A DNA stretch of 64,000 nucleotides from Acanthacorydalis orientalis (Eukaryota; Arthropoda; Insecta; Megaloptera; Corydalidae), in NCBI GenBank assembly GCA_034766995.1, contig CM068314.1, forward strand, positions 41,261,808 through 41,325,807, given 5' to 3'. Both the position numbers and the translations under genes were made by a program. The notes beneath the pieces were generated by a model. The model did no database searches. It had not been told where the DNA came from and worked only from the letters and a program-made list of their open reading frames with translations. Shown here piece after piece: positions 52,469-63,428 of the stretch (the stretch's first letter is position 1; each line of letters opens with the position of its first letter).

Positions 52469-52503
52469 AACTAATCTTGGTATGGATTACCTTAACAGTA
52501 ATT
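52469..52503. repeat. Diverged second copy of the 19.15-kb stem-loop left half
   Basis: ATGGATTACCTTAACAGTAA matches the 19.16-kb hairpin (ATGGATTACTGTAACAGTAA) at 18 of 20 bases. The preceding AAACTAAT resembles AAACTAGT there. The right arm is replaced by TTGGTTGG, so the hairpin is lost. Confidence 0.4.
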
Positions 52504-53595
52504 GGTTGGATTGCATTAGTATTCTTATTAATTAAGGAAAGGATTTATTCTTTGTTCATATCCTGTATAATTTTAAATAAATTATTTTTCAAAAACATAA
52601 TTATAATTTACTTTCAATGAAATGTTTTTGTGTATTTTTGTTCTATTTTAAAGTAAAATTTGTTTCTGTAAGAAGGTCTGTACATACTTTTAACGTGTAG
52701 ATTGCAAAATAAAACAATTATTCATTAAATTTATTCCTTATAGGACTTAAGTGCTAAACAGTTTTGTTTTATGGAAAGTAATTTACTCTGGGATCTCGTT
52801 TTTTTCTCCATTAAGTAAGATTTGATTATTTGTTTCATAAATCGGATTTGTTTATTTTTTGTTTTAAAGACAAAACTCTTCAAATAAAATTCACGTTAAA
52901 TAAATAAAAATTGAAACATCGACGATATGAATAAGTTCATATTAATAGTTTTTTGGGCTTAGTTTTTCATTTTTTTTTGTAAATTTCAGAGATAAGTTTA
53001 ATATAATTATAATTAAATTTTATAACATTCCGTACGTACTCTGAAATATTGTCAGGAAACCAATTTGTATTTACATTTATGGAGTATTAAAAAAAAGTTT
53101 ATATCACAATATTTTATTCCTCTCTTTTAATTATTTAGTCTGTAAATATTGTGTGCATTTGATTAAAAAGACAAGATATTTATTAAATTTGCTTTACATA
53201 CTACTGTATTGGCTATCTTGCGCTTATTTTTTATTTAAGGACGTACAGAAAAATTACAGTTACTTTAGTGAAATTTAAAATAAGTACATTTTTTTGATTA
53301 GGAAAGAATGATCGACATTTTTTAAACTCAAGTTATATTAATATACGTTACTTTCCTTTGTTTTGACCTTGTAGTAAATTCAAATTCTTGTTTTATTGTA
53401 CATTAATTATTCTAATTTGCCTGAATAAAATGGAGTCCTATATGTTTAGCATTCTAGTCTATAATTATGTTCGTCCTGTGTTTATATAGTGACGACAAGT
53501 TTTGATAAATCAGTTCATCGATATATTTTTCGTTGTCTCGATTGAAAATATGAACTTCCATCCGTTCTAAGTTCGATCGAACCCAACGCACTCAC

Positions 53596-53713
53596 CTTTT
53601 CGCTTCTTGTCACCGACCCGAACTGCATCACTTAAACTCCAGCATGCGACGGCCACAACAAGCAACAGCCACAAGCCACACTTGTGTTGATATTTTCCGT
53701 TTAACCAGTCCAT
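53596..53713 (-). CDS. First coding exon of an unidentified secreted or membrane protein (signal peptide exon)
   Basis: Read on the minus strand, the exon opens with ATG at 53713-53711 (A at -3, G at +4) and gives 39 codons plus one base. It then meets AAAAG|GTGAGT, a near-perfect insect splice donor, with the GT at 53595-53594. An in-frame TGA lies 27 nt upstream of the ATG, so this is the true start of the frame. The peptide begins MDWLNGKYQHKCG, followed by a hydrophobic core LWLLLVVAVACW (residues 14-25) and a likely signal peptidase site after SLSDA (S at -3, A at -1, cut 30/31). The mature chain starts VRVGDKKRK. The intron is phase 1 and the rest of the gene lies to the left, possibly tens of kilobases away. 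The protein should enter the secretory pathway. The family cannot be named from a signal peptide alone. GC content and codon choice are clearly richer than the surrounding desert. Confidence 0.82.
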
Positions 53714-53940
53714 ATTGACGTAAACTATTCTAATCTCTGATCACACTGTTTAAACGCACACTGCGAACACAAACCGGTGCCACACTGATCTACTGATCCA
53801 GTTCTCACACTAAAAAACAGTCTGTGGAGTCAGCCAAGAGACTCGCGTTACTCGACTACTGAATACTTGCTGTAAAGGCCAGAAACACTAGCCCAGTCCA
53901 CCACAACAACAAACACCGCCGTGTTTTGACACAAAACTAC
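53714..53940 (-). promoter_or_regulatory. Probable 5' UTR and transcription start region of the secreted-protein gene
   Basis: This GC-elevated, CpG-containing stretch lies directly upstream (minus strand) of the signal-peptide ATG and contains no microsatellite. Three TCAGT initiator-like motifs are present on the minus strand, starting near 53862, 53796 and 53787. A TATAAA lies further upstream at 53970-53965. If the TATA box is used, transcription would start near 53940 and the leader would be about 225 nt. If an initiator is used, the leader is 75-150 nt. The start site is an inference from motifs only. Confidence 0.5.
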
Positions 53941-53964
53941 GCTTTTGTTGTCACTTGTTGTACG

Positions 53965-53970
53965 TTTATA
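53965..53970 (-). promoter_or_regulatory. Candidate TATA box
   Basis: Minus-strand TATAAA inside the context CGTTTTATAAACG, upstream of the secreted-protein first exon. It sits in a GC-richer island rather than in one of the many TA repeats, which is why it is worth listing. No clear initiator lies exactly 30 nt downstream, so function is uncertain. Confidence 0.35.
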
Positions 53971-54187
53971 AAACGGCCTTTCTCTCACTCCACTCCATGG
54001 CTAGATCGCGTTCGACATGCACGTAGACGATAACACCACCATTGGCCGCTATGGCCTGATTTGTTCCCTCCATTTGCAGAATCCGTTGGCCGTTCTTTCT
54101 GTATGTGTGTCCACCACCTTTTCCATAACGGCTGCTGCACTCACGGCGATGTCGGAATTCGCGAGAACGTTCACTTCGACAGACCAT
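53966..54187 (-). other. 73-codon open frame in the promoter-proximal island (possible uORF or upstream exon)
   Basis: On the minus strand ATG at 54187 opens a 73-codon frame ending just at the candidate TATA box. The peptide is rich in Arg, Ser, Gly and Glu, with no membrane segment or recognised domain. Two plus-strand frames overlap the same GC-rich stretch, so openness alone is weak evidence. A GTGAGT preceded by GCC occurs within it and could be a donor for an alternative upstream exon. It could be a uORF if transcription starts upstream of 54187, an alternative 5' exon, or simply an open stretch of promoter DNA. Confidence 0.25.
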
Positions 54188-56851
54188 TTTTACGTACGGT
54201 TACGTATAACATAATGTACGTAACGTTGCGTTTTCTTTTGCTTTAACAATTCACAATTTGATACTGTTACTTCGGAAATATTTTGTGTTATGATAACTGT
54301 GTCGTTAAATAGTCATTTGCATCTGTTATTTCTGTTCTAATATTTGTTGAAATGTGAAAACGAGATTTTTTGTATATGTTTTTATTGTTAACTTTATTTT
54401 AGACTAAACATTTTTAGGTTATTTTAAAACGATAATATATTCAATACTTAAGTGTTTAAAAAATAGTTTCCTAACATATTTACATCTAGAAATTTAAATA
54501 TAAAATGCTAATATATTATTGGTAACCATGCCATGTATCGTTATTCCTCTTATTAACATGTAAGAATTTTTATAACGCACTTATAATATTTAGTAATGAA
54601 ATTGATTTATTTCATACAATTCCTTTGGCATTACTGTAATTTTTCAAATGTTATCGGTACTTGTATAATTAATATATTATTTAAGTTTGAATTCCTTTTT
54701 CATCATTCAGTGAAAATAATATCTTCAACGATTATTTCAAGGCCGTACTTCTTAAACTATGCGTCGTGTACTGCAAAAGGTCGTAAGAAAGGCAAAGGGG
54801 AATAAGGTTTAATTTTTAAAAAATAAAAATGAGAAAAAATCTTAAATTTTATTTTCTATTTCAAATAAAAAATTGACCACAAAACGCTATGTATTTTACA
54901 ATTTTAACATTAACTCATACAGGAAGAGTAAGGGGTCACCAAAATTCATTTAGAGTTTTAATCACTAGTGGGATTATAAAAATGTGAAAATCAATATTTT
55001 AAATCAAAGAAAGAAAGAAATGATTTTATAAAAGGATAATTACGACAATCAGTAACTTTTCAAAATAAATAATTATTATTACGGTTTTGTATTAAATCAG
55101 TTTATAAATTCATGTACTTTTTTAAGAAATTTTGAAGCAAAGTTAATAAAACATTTTATTTTTAGCAATGATAAATTTTATCAATATATATTTTTAATTC
55201 TTTATTAGCGAAACTTTATTTCACTTATTGACAGTTTTTTTTTTATTCTGTGCAGAAGGGTTCTGCTTTTCATGTACAATAGTCAGATACTGTTCTTTAG
55301 AATTTATCTTCATTATTGTTTCCACAATAAAAATGTTTGAAGGATCCAAACAAAATAATAACCATCAATTTTAAATTTAATTTTAGAAAATGTTAATAAT
55401 AGACATTTTAATTTGTAGTTTAAGTTATAATAGCTCAAAATGAATAGCACTGAAAAAACTCCCAGTAAATATACAGGAATATTTTTTTTAATGCACTCTA
55501 TTTTTATTGATGATTTTGTTCATTATTCTATAATACTCATTTTTCATTATCTGTACGATGTGATCATAAAATGAGTTCTGCACATACAGAGAGAAAAGTG
55601 TAGGTGTTTATTCATTGTTAACGATTAACCTTTTCCATAGATTATCTTGAAACCACTTTTCAAATTTAAATGCCTTTCTGTTGTTGGAAATGAAATAGAT
55701 TTCCTCAAAATAAATTGAGTTCGTTGTTAATATGTTTTTCTGTTAGTTTTAGCTCTGTATCCGCAAGACTAACAAAGTGTTACTGTTGAACCTAATGAGG
55801 CATATTAAAAATGCTAATTTTCCGGATTAATTTGTCTATCTCTGACCTGATCTGTCCTTTCACTAATGATATTTTTGATACATACTTTAAGTTTATTGCT
55901 CCAAATTTTGCATTTTTAATATTTAAAGATAAATAATATATAAATGAGAATAAAACGTGTTTATAGATTATTCATACATTTTTTCTAGATCTTAATTCGC
56001 ATGTAAAATTTACAATACTTGACAATAAAATAGAAATTTGATTACAAATTTCATTTCATACAAAAATTTCACCTATTTTTTCGGAAATTATTCTACAAAA
56101 ACAATGATGTCAAAAATACTTATGCCATAAATAGGTATTCACTTATGAACTAACATAATATAATTGATTTAATATTTAAAGGGCACATTGAAGTCCTTGT
56201 GAATTTCAAAAAAATAAAATTAAATCTGACATGCATTACAAAAAAAGATTTTTTTTAACCATAGTGTATGAAGATTTCTTGAATCATTTAATAATATTTC
56301 TAGTTACAAGTAATGTCGTGAAATTGATGATGAATTTATTTTTTTCTTTCCTACTTTTCTTCTTTCCTACTTATTTCAGCATAAATATAATCAAGTCTAG
56401 CGTTTACTTTGAAAATTATGACCATGGTATCTAAATGTAGATAAAAGTAATAAAATAGTTAATAACTATTTATTAAATATTTTAATAAAAGAAAATGTTT
56501 CGACATTTAAAAGTTTAATTCACTTGTCTAAACTTTAAGCCGATTTGATGAAAATTTATAAAAGTATAAAAATAAATAAGTATTTAAGATATATCTTTAT
56601 AGACTTAATATCACGTGCATGTAAAAGAGATGTATTAAATCATTTTAAAATGCATATGTAATACTTTATTTTAATATGTTTAATAATTTCAAAATAACAT
56701 TTTGTGAAAAGCTCAATTAATAAGTTGTAAATATAAAATTTATTCAAAGTGAAGTGTAAGAATAAAAATATTCATAACCGTTAGATTAATTGACAATAAA
56801 ACCAAAAAGTATTGTTGATAAAAATAAAACTCCTTTTTTGTTGATATTTAA

Positions 56852-56854
<3 letters not shown>

Positions 56855-56911
<57 letters not shown>
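56855..56911. repeat. (TA)n microsatellite, about 57 bp
   Basis: Uninterrupted TA repeat in featureless AT-rich DNA. Confidence 0.97.
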
Positions 56912-56913
<2 letters not shown>

Positions 56914-57121
56914 CTTGGGCAAATGTAGATAACAAAAAATTAGACGATGAGCATGGTCAGTGGTAAAATATGTTATATACTTTGTACACAATAAATATAT
57001 TAGATATATAATATGTCTTTAATATATTAGTCATGTCAAAGACCTTTCAGTATATGTCCCAGAATACCAACAGTTATTTCAGAAGTGGGATTAAATCATT
57101 GAAAACTATCCTACATCTAAG

Positions 57122-57136
57122 CACACACACACATTC

Positions 57137-57183
<47 letters not shown>

Positions 57184-57190
57184 TATGTAT
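57122..57190. repeat. (CA)n-(TA)n compound microsatellite
   Basis: ACACACACAC, then TATATACATATATATA and a long TA run. Confidence 0.95.
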
Positions 57191-58097
57191 ATTCATTGTT
57201 ATAGATATAATAACTTTTAAAATTCATTAAATTATTTTAACAAAATAATAACCTCCTATAGAATATCAAATGTAAGTTAGCATTATTTTGTATTGCTTAT
57301 AGTAATCGTTTATTGTTTTGTATTTTTATTTATATTTTAGTTATTTTTATATTTTTGTTTTATGGGTATGTATAATTTTTATTTATATTTTCTATAATAT
57401 ATTCGAATTATTTAACGTACTTAAAAATGTTATACATAAAAACGAAAGCAAAGAAATGATGGAATATTTAACGAAATCATTTTATTTATCTCTGCACTAG
57501 TTGACATATTACCATGCGAGTAATCTTGCAATATAATAATATTTATTTAGATTCATTCATATTTAAATAAATAAATTAATTGAATGAAGTAAACTGAAAA
57601 GTAAGAGTTTTTATTATAGTGTTTTTATGAAAGTGAGGTATAATGACTTTTATATTCGAAATGTTTATTTTGAAATAATCACCTGGAAAATAGAAATTAC
57701 ATTTTTGCACATTTTTATATGTATTAGTATGATTCAACCTATACAATATATTTTATACATATTTGCTTCAGTTATACCATTAAATCGTGATTAATTACAC
57801 TTAAAATTGAAATGAAATGTTACATTTTCACTCAAATCTTATTAAACATGAACCATGATAAAAAAAGATAAAATCGATCTAGGTTTGAACACATAAATTT
57901 AAATACTGAAAAGATATCAGTAATAAATCATGGATAATTAATATTTTATAGATCAAAATCACATAATTTATATGCAGATACATTTTATCTAATTTTGATC
58001 AAACATCTTACACACTAACAAGTTTCATCATTAGTTAAGAAATTAAGTAGATGCATTTGCTAGGCTATTCATGTTGAATTAATATAATTATGTATAA

Positions 58098-58132
<35 letters not shown>

Positions 58133-58521
58133 ATGAATATATGAAATCTAGAAATTCCTTCAACAGGAAACTCTTGACCGGAAATTTTTAATTACAGGAA
58201 AAAAGATTCTCGATTTTACACCATCTTTTTAATAAATCCCTATATCAATTAAACAATTCATATCCCTGTTTCATAATAAATACAGAAATATCACTATTAT
58301 GCATTATATAATAAATAGTTTTCATACATGTAAATCTAGAAGAAAAATGCTATAGTTGTATTATGAGACAGACATTATTCTATTATTACAATAAATATTA
58401 TATTGTATTATAATATAATTAAAAATATACTCTTCGTGCCAAATTCAACAAATGACGGAATAGTTATATATTCTATTGATTTATTTAAATATATGTTTTG
58501 TTTATTAAGAAAAAATATATA

Positions 58522-59450
58522 TGAAGTTGGTGCATAATTAATAATCGTTTTGCCTAAACCCTTCGAATATGTCAAATTTATTGCATTTTGTTTCAATTTT
58601 TTCTACTAACATATTCCTTGCTATTTAGTTAGTAAAAATATGTGTCGATAACCACCTTCATTTTCGTCACATGCTTTATCACGTCAAAAAAGGACAGATT
58701 GCCAGCACAGTCATTTCGCTATCTCAAGGAACGAACGATGAAAATCAAATTCGAAAATGGTTCAAACGTTTCAAATCTGGTGATATAAGCTTAAAAGATG
58801 TGAAAGAAAGAGGTCGTTTGTTAAATTTTGATCATCAAGCTCTTCATATGGCTGTGAAAGAAGATGAAAGTTTGACAACAAGAATGCTGGACGAGCAATT
58901 CCATCTCGACCATTCATCTACCATTAAGGGCCTCAAAAAGCTCAATCAGGTGCGGAAAATTGTTGGATGGGTTCCTCACGAGCTCTTCCATGACAACAAT
59001 GCCAGACGAGTCGGCATATTTACCCAATTACTTCAGAGAAACGAGCAAAATTCCTTTATTCAACAAACACCCAACCGCATGTTGAAGGTCGTGTCGTGCA
59101 ATCCAGCAAGGACAAAGGGTGGGGCTTCCTCAAGTACCCACCATACTGTCCCACCGAATCACCTACAGACTACCACGATAATCGCTCATTCAAAAATTAG
59201 CAGACGGGCAAACTGTACGATGATTTGGATGAACTTGTTGCCGATGTCAAAGCGTGGATTGCGTCAAACAAACGAGACTTTTACTCGTGGAATCGATCGC
59301 ATGCCAAGCAAATGGGAAGCAGCTATTGAAGTAGACAGAAATTATACTCCAGAATAATCGTTTAAAATTTTTTTGAGTGTACTTTATTGTTTCATTATTG
59401 AATAAATTGAGAATCAAAAAAGAACGATCGTTAATTATGCACTAACCTAA
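58522..59450 (+). mobile_element. Mariner transposon, internally deleted
   Basis: The ends are imperfect terminal inverted repeats. The left end contains AGTTGGTGCATAATTAATAA and the right end, reverse-complemented, contains AGGTTAGTGCATAATTAACG. Each is flanked by TA, the mariner target duplication (58520-58521 and 59451-59452). The 929-bp length is several hundred bases short of the usual ~1.3 kb mariner, and the missing part lies inside the transposase catalytic region. The element is non-autonomous. Confidence 0.85.
58647..59357 (+). pseudogene. Mariner transposase remnant (deleted and frameshifted)
   Basis: Homology to mariner transposases starts upstream of the first ATG of the open frame: codons before 58671 read DNHLHFRH, continuing into MLYHVKKGQ. 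Recognisable blocks follow in order: the second helix-turn-helix edge IRKWFKRFKSGDISLKD, a middle region with HSSTIKGLKKLNQV, and the linker WVPHEL. After RNEQNSF the frame jumps over the missing catalytic centre, with no first catalytic Asp block. A different frame then shows FLKYPPYCPTESPTDYH, equivalent to the PHPPYSPDLAP-TDYH block. The original frame resumes at RGIDRMPSKWEAAIEVDRNY, the family C-terminus. The long apparent ORF is therefore a composite of true and shifted frames. A full transposase is about 345 residues. No transposition activity is possible. Confidence 0.85.
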
Positions 59451-59712
59451 TAGAATATTGTAAAAGAGTGTCAAATAAGTTTACATTTATATCCTTTAAT
59501 TTAATTTCGAAATTCACATTTTGTATATGAATATTCTAAAATTGAGTACTAATTCTATAATCAGAATTAATTATTTTTACAATGTTTAGTTTTGAATCAA
59601 TTAAATAATATTTTCAAACTAAGTTCCTAAGTTCATCGATATTTGATTAGTTTGCTACTTTTTTTTACACGTTGATAATAATTAAAGAGTGTTCATTTGT
59701 GTGGAAGATTTC

Positions 59713-59716
<4 letters not shown>

Positions 59717-59752
<36 letters not shown>
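59717..59752. repeat. (TA)n microsatellite
   Basis: A TA run about 270 bp right of the 58.5-kb mariner, followed by TGTGTGTATG. Confidence 0.95.
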
Positions 59753-59758
<6 letters not shown>

Positions 59759-60515
59759 TGTGTGTGTATGTTTCATTTTTAATTATGGCGCAATTCATTG
59801 TATGATACCAATTTATGGCCGTAATTTTATTTTTCATTATCTGAAAATCATTGACTATTTAATAAAGATAGGTCTATAAGTACAACTACCTTCTTTTTTG
59901 TATAAATTCTAAGTAAACATTAATTCCAAAGATAAGTGTGCATTTGAGATTTAAAAGTAAGGTTATAAAAATTCTTATTCATAATTTTAATTCTCTAAAA
60001 GAATTTCCATGATTGGCAGGAAATTAGTTTTCAATCATTTTGATTTGCGCTTTATTTATATATTTTTGGTTCAAAGTAAATGTTAGATATGCCATATATA
60101 TTAGGTTTAACCCCTTGACATACGAACTAATTGAAATTCGATATGAAAAAAAATACTATTTATTTTTCACCTTAACATTTATGTAAACTTAATAAAGAAC
60201 AGAATATTTATACGTTGATAAATATTATAATTCAATACTAATAACCAATATTAATATGGAATAATTAAATAAAAAATTAAATAATAATTCAATAGTTTTG
60301 TTGAGTATGAAACTTTTTGTAACATTTTGGCAAATGTAAAGGTATTTGACATTTTTTATACTGCCAAGTCGTTTCCGTTACTTATATTATTTTTTGAGCA
60401 TACGTGACATTTCTTTGCAGGATTGTAAATGTCTTTATGGATTTATCACGAATGAATATAAACATTTTATTATAGTTGTGAACTTGTTATAGTTATTTCG
60501 TTATAATCGAATACA

Positions 60516-60518
<3 letters not shown>

Positions 60519-60554
<36 letters not shown>
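60519..60554. repeat. (TA)n microsatellite
   Basis: Uninterrupted TA repeat of about 36 bp. Confidence 0.95.
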
Positions 60555-60555
<1 letters not shown>

Positions 60556-61792
60556 GATTATGTTGATAAAGGTGAAAAGTAAACTGTTTCGTAATATCAC
60601 AAATATAATGACCAAGAGTAATTTAAAAATAAAACTTATCAGGAAAATAAAACATATGTGTTTTACTTTTCAATAATTTTATGAATTATTTTTAGAAAGT
60701 ATTCTGTTTGAGTTTATTTGTATAGCGTGCAAGTTAACTATTAATTAATAATTTGTTATACAAGACTGTACTTCTTATGTACTAAAAATAACAATAAAAA
60801 AATGTTAAAAATTTGCCAGCTGTAAGTTAAAAAATTAAGATCGTTAAACTGCACTTAGAAATAATCATTGAGTAAAATAAATTGATATTCAAAATTAATT
60901 GAATTCTTAATAGACCATTTTTTTAATCATTTCATTAATTCTATTTGTGTTAAACATTTCACTCTTTTCAAATATAATATGTCATTATATGAAAATAGTT
61001 TGATAAATACTACTAGTGAAAATAACAAACGTTTTTTTATCGAAATATTCTACAATTGGTCTTTATTTTTATTGCTATGTAACGATTAAATCATTTTCTT
61101 AATGCCGGTATAGAGAATATAATGATATTAACATAAAAATAATCGTAAGCGATTAAAACTAACAATGAGTAATTGTTAAATGTTTTGTTAAGAAAAAGTT
61201 ATGGTATTTAGGATAATAATCTATTTGTGAATTTAGCTACAGAGCCTAAATTGTAAATACTATATATAAAACTGAAATAGTTTGTATTGATGTGTATAAT
61301 AACGTTATATAATTTTGATATAATTTTGTTTTCACTCATTTTCATAACAAATGAAATTATCATTTTTAGTAAAAGATAAATTATTATTCTTTTAAATTTA
61401 TGTATTCGTACTAATGAACTTTAGAGCTTTAAATAATTTGTTCTAATATAACAGATTTATGCAAGTGTTTACATTCTCCCTCTGAAGTGCATTTTTCAAT
61501 TCGCTAAGGGTGGACAGAAGTGTTGCAAACGCCAGTGTATATGGATATAAATTCACTTATGATACATTTAGTTTAATTTAATTTGATCCTGTATAAAGAT
61601 AAGTTTGAATTAAATTTTTTCAACCATAAAATTGCAGCAGTGCTCACTTAATAGAAATATCATCTAATAGATGATAATAGTTTATTTTAAACAACGCGAT
61701 TGTTAAAATGTCTCGTAAAATGTTTAAATCACTTCATGTCAAGGATAGGACACAATCGTCTCTATTAAAATTACTATTGATGTGTAATTGAG

Positions 61793-62002
61793 CGGATTCT
61801 GGATTCAAAAGTACCAAAAAAGGTCTTTGATGGACAACCAGGCGACAGAAGATATGTGGGAAAACCAACGCTCAGATGGATAGACAATGCAGAAAATAAT
61901 GCAGTGGGACTGTTGGAAGTAAAAAACTGGAGAAGGTCTGCCAGTCAAATAGATGTCTGGAGGTAGAAAATTGAGGAGACCAAGGCTCGATTTGAGCTCT
62001 AG
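61793..62002 (+). pseudogene. LINE ORF2 C-terminal fragment
   Basis: The frame from 61793 reads RILDSKVPKKVFDG, then GKPTLRWIDN and LEVKNWRRSASQIDVWR. One TAG precedes KIEETKARFEL, and the terminal stop follows. This is the conserved tail of insect LINE polyproteins (pattern GRP--RW-D-------L---NWR--A-DR--WR---EEAKA--GL), often annotated as craniofacial development protein 2-like or RTE/jockey-like. Only the last ~70 codons are left, as expected from 5'-truncated retrotransposition. It is markedly richer in G+C than its flanks. No clear poly(A) tail follows. Confidence 0.75.
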
Positions 62003-62341
62003 CGGCGTCAAAGAAAAAGAAAATTAATGTGTAATGTGTAGTAAAACAAGAAGAAATGTTAATTAAAAAGAATTCATGTAAAATTTTTTGTCAAAATGTT
62101 ACAAATTGCCAAATTTTCAGTAAGGAAATTTTAAAGGAAACAATAGTGAAGCTTTCATTGGTATCTTGTTCCTTTATCTTGATCCACTCTCATGAAAATG
62201 TTAACTCAATCGAATAATATTTAAAGATGGAGATTTGAGTTCAAAAATCCTATTGAAAATCGGAATGCACTTCCGAAAAATTAAGAGAAAAATGTTAACT
62301 ATAAATAAGTAGCATGAAAAAGAACATATATGATAACTGTA

Positions 62342-62757
62342 TTAACCCTTTCGTGTCAGCGGAACTGACCGTCAGTACACAACCCATGAATGGGTCGTCG
62401 TTCCGTTACTCCACACTGTACGCGTAAAAAGTGTCTTGTATTTTTGAAGCTCCCCTACGCACGTGTATTAATTATTCTTGATAAAAAGAATACATGACAT
62501 TCTTAAAATGAAATAACGTGTTTAGTGCGTGGTACTGTGGCGCGCCACTAACAACATTTAACTAACACACTTAAAAAACACACACACTACACAAATGCAG
62601 GCCATGGCGTGGCGTTAGTGTTAAGTTAACTAATGTTAGATATAGCTGGCGTTAACCACTGTGCATCATTTTGTGGATACCGGATATATCGACTCTAGTC
62701 ATTATTAATCATTTTGTGCATGTTGGATATAGCCGACGCTAGGCCGGAAAGGGTTAA
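62342..62757. mobile_element. TTAA-bounded MITE with internal 43-44 bp tandem repeats (piggyBac-type candidate)
   Basis: TTAA at both ends (62342-62345 and 62754-62757) encloses termini TTAACCCTTTCGTGTCAGCG and, reverse-complemented, TTAACCCTTTCCGGCC. The interior is much GC-richer than the flanks and has no coding capacity. Near the right end, a unit starting GATATAGC/GATATATC repeats three times at spacings of 44 and 43 bp (62639, 62683, 62726), the last one partial. TTAA duplication is the hallmark of piggyBac-superfamily insertion; that assignment is an inference because no transposase is present. Confidence 0.68.
62639..62745. repeat. Three diverged 43-44 bp tandem units inside the TTAA element
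   Basis: Each unit begins GATATA(G/T)C(T/G/C) and the first two contain CATTTTGTG. The units begin at 62639, 62683 and 62726. They are subterminal to the right end of the TTAA element, a place where transposase-binding repeats often sit in DNA transposons. Confidence 0.6.
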
Positions 62758-63352
62758 ATAAATAAAATCGATATGTTAAATCTCAAAATATGTTTTATTT
62801 ATTTTAATAGTGACATTATATTATCATTTGTTACTATTTTTTTACAAAACGAATTAACATGACACTTCCTTTCAATTTATTCTAGAGTTATAAAATGATT
62901 GGTTGGAACACACATTTTTATACACACTTATCCATTTTTTTCTTAACATATACAACACGTGTGACCTAAACAGTAAAAAGTATAGTACCGTTAGAGTAAA
63001 TTTTTGTAAAAAATGTATATTTTTTATTAAAGAACAATATCTAGTTTAATATGAAAACTGAGTGTTATTTTATGTTACAAATTCTGATTAATATATGCAT
63101 GAAAATATTTTTTCATAGTTATTAATCTTAAATGTTAACCAATTTATTGTGGTTTATATTTATAAATGAATGTTTGCTTACCTACAAAAAATACATTGAT
63201 TGAAACATTTAATAGAATGTCTTATATAAAAAAATAGAACGTTTGATTAAAACTTGCGCCATGCCTGTAAATATGTATATTATTTGTATCAATTAGAAAA
63301 ACATGTCATAATACACGTCCAATTTCTATTATTATGCATATTAAAACACAAA

Positions 63353-63382
63353 TCACACACACACACATACACACACACACAC

Positions 63383-63424
<42 letters not shown>
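63353..63424. repeat. (CA)n-(TA)n compound microsatellite
   Basis: CA repeats with one TA break, then TTTATATA and a TA run. It causes a spurious plus-strand frame. Confidence 0.95.

Positions 63425-63428
<4 letters not shown>

Larger units (their letters stand above)
49783..53595 (-). other. AT-rich DNA that begins the first intron of the secreted-protein gene
   Basis: Everything immediately left of the donor at 53595 is intronic on the minus strand. It contains TA tracts at 49902-49932, 50.37, 51.05 and 51851-51870 and no recognisable second exon. Where the intron ends is unknown. Confidence 0.6.
54248..58521. other. AT-rich desert upstream of the secreted-protein promoter
   Basis: Lies 5' of the minus-strand gene. 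Microsatellites at 56.86, 57.12 and 58105-58131 kb. Frames at 54596-54805 and 56231-56434 have no motifs. No divergent gene was recognised. Confidence 0.7.
59453..61792. other. AT-rich desert
   Basis: Two TA tracts. A single TTTAACCCCTTGACATACG at 60106 resembles a TTAA-element left end but no matching right end was found. Confidence 0.68.

Noticed and set aside
60106..60440. Solo TTTAACCCCTTGACATACG as another TTAA element
   Set aside because: No matching right terminus within several hundred bases, so an element cannot be bounded.
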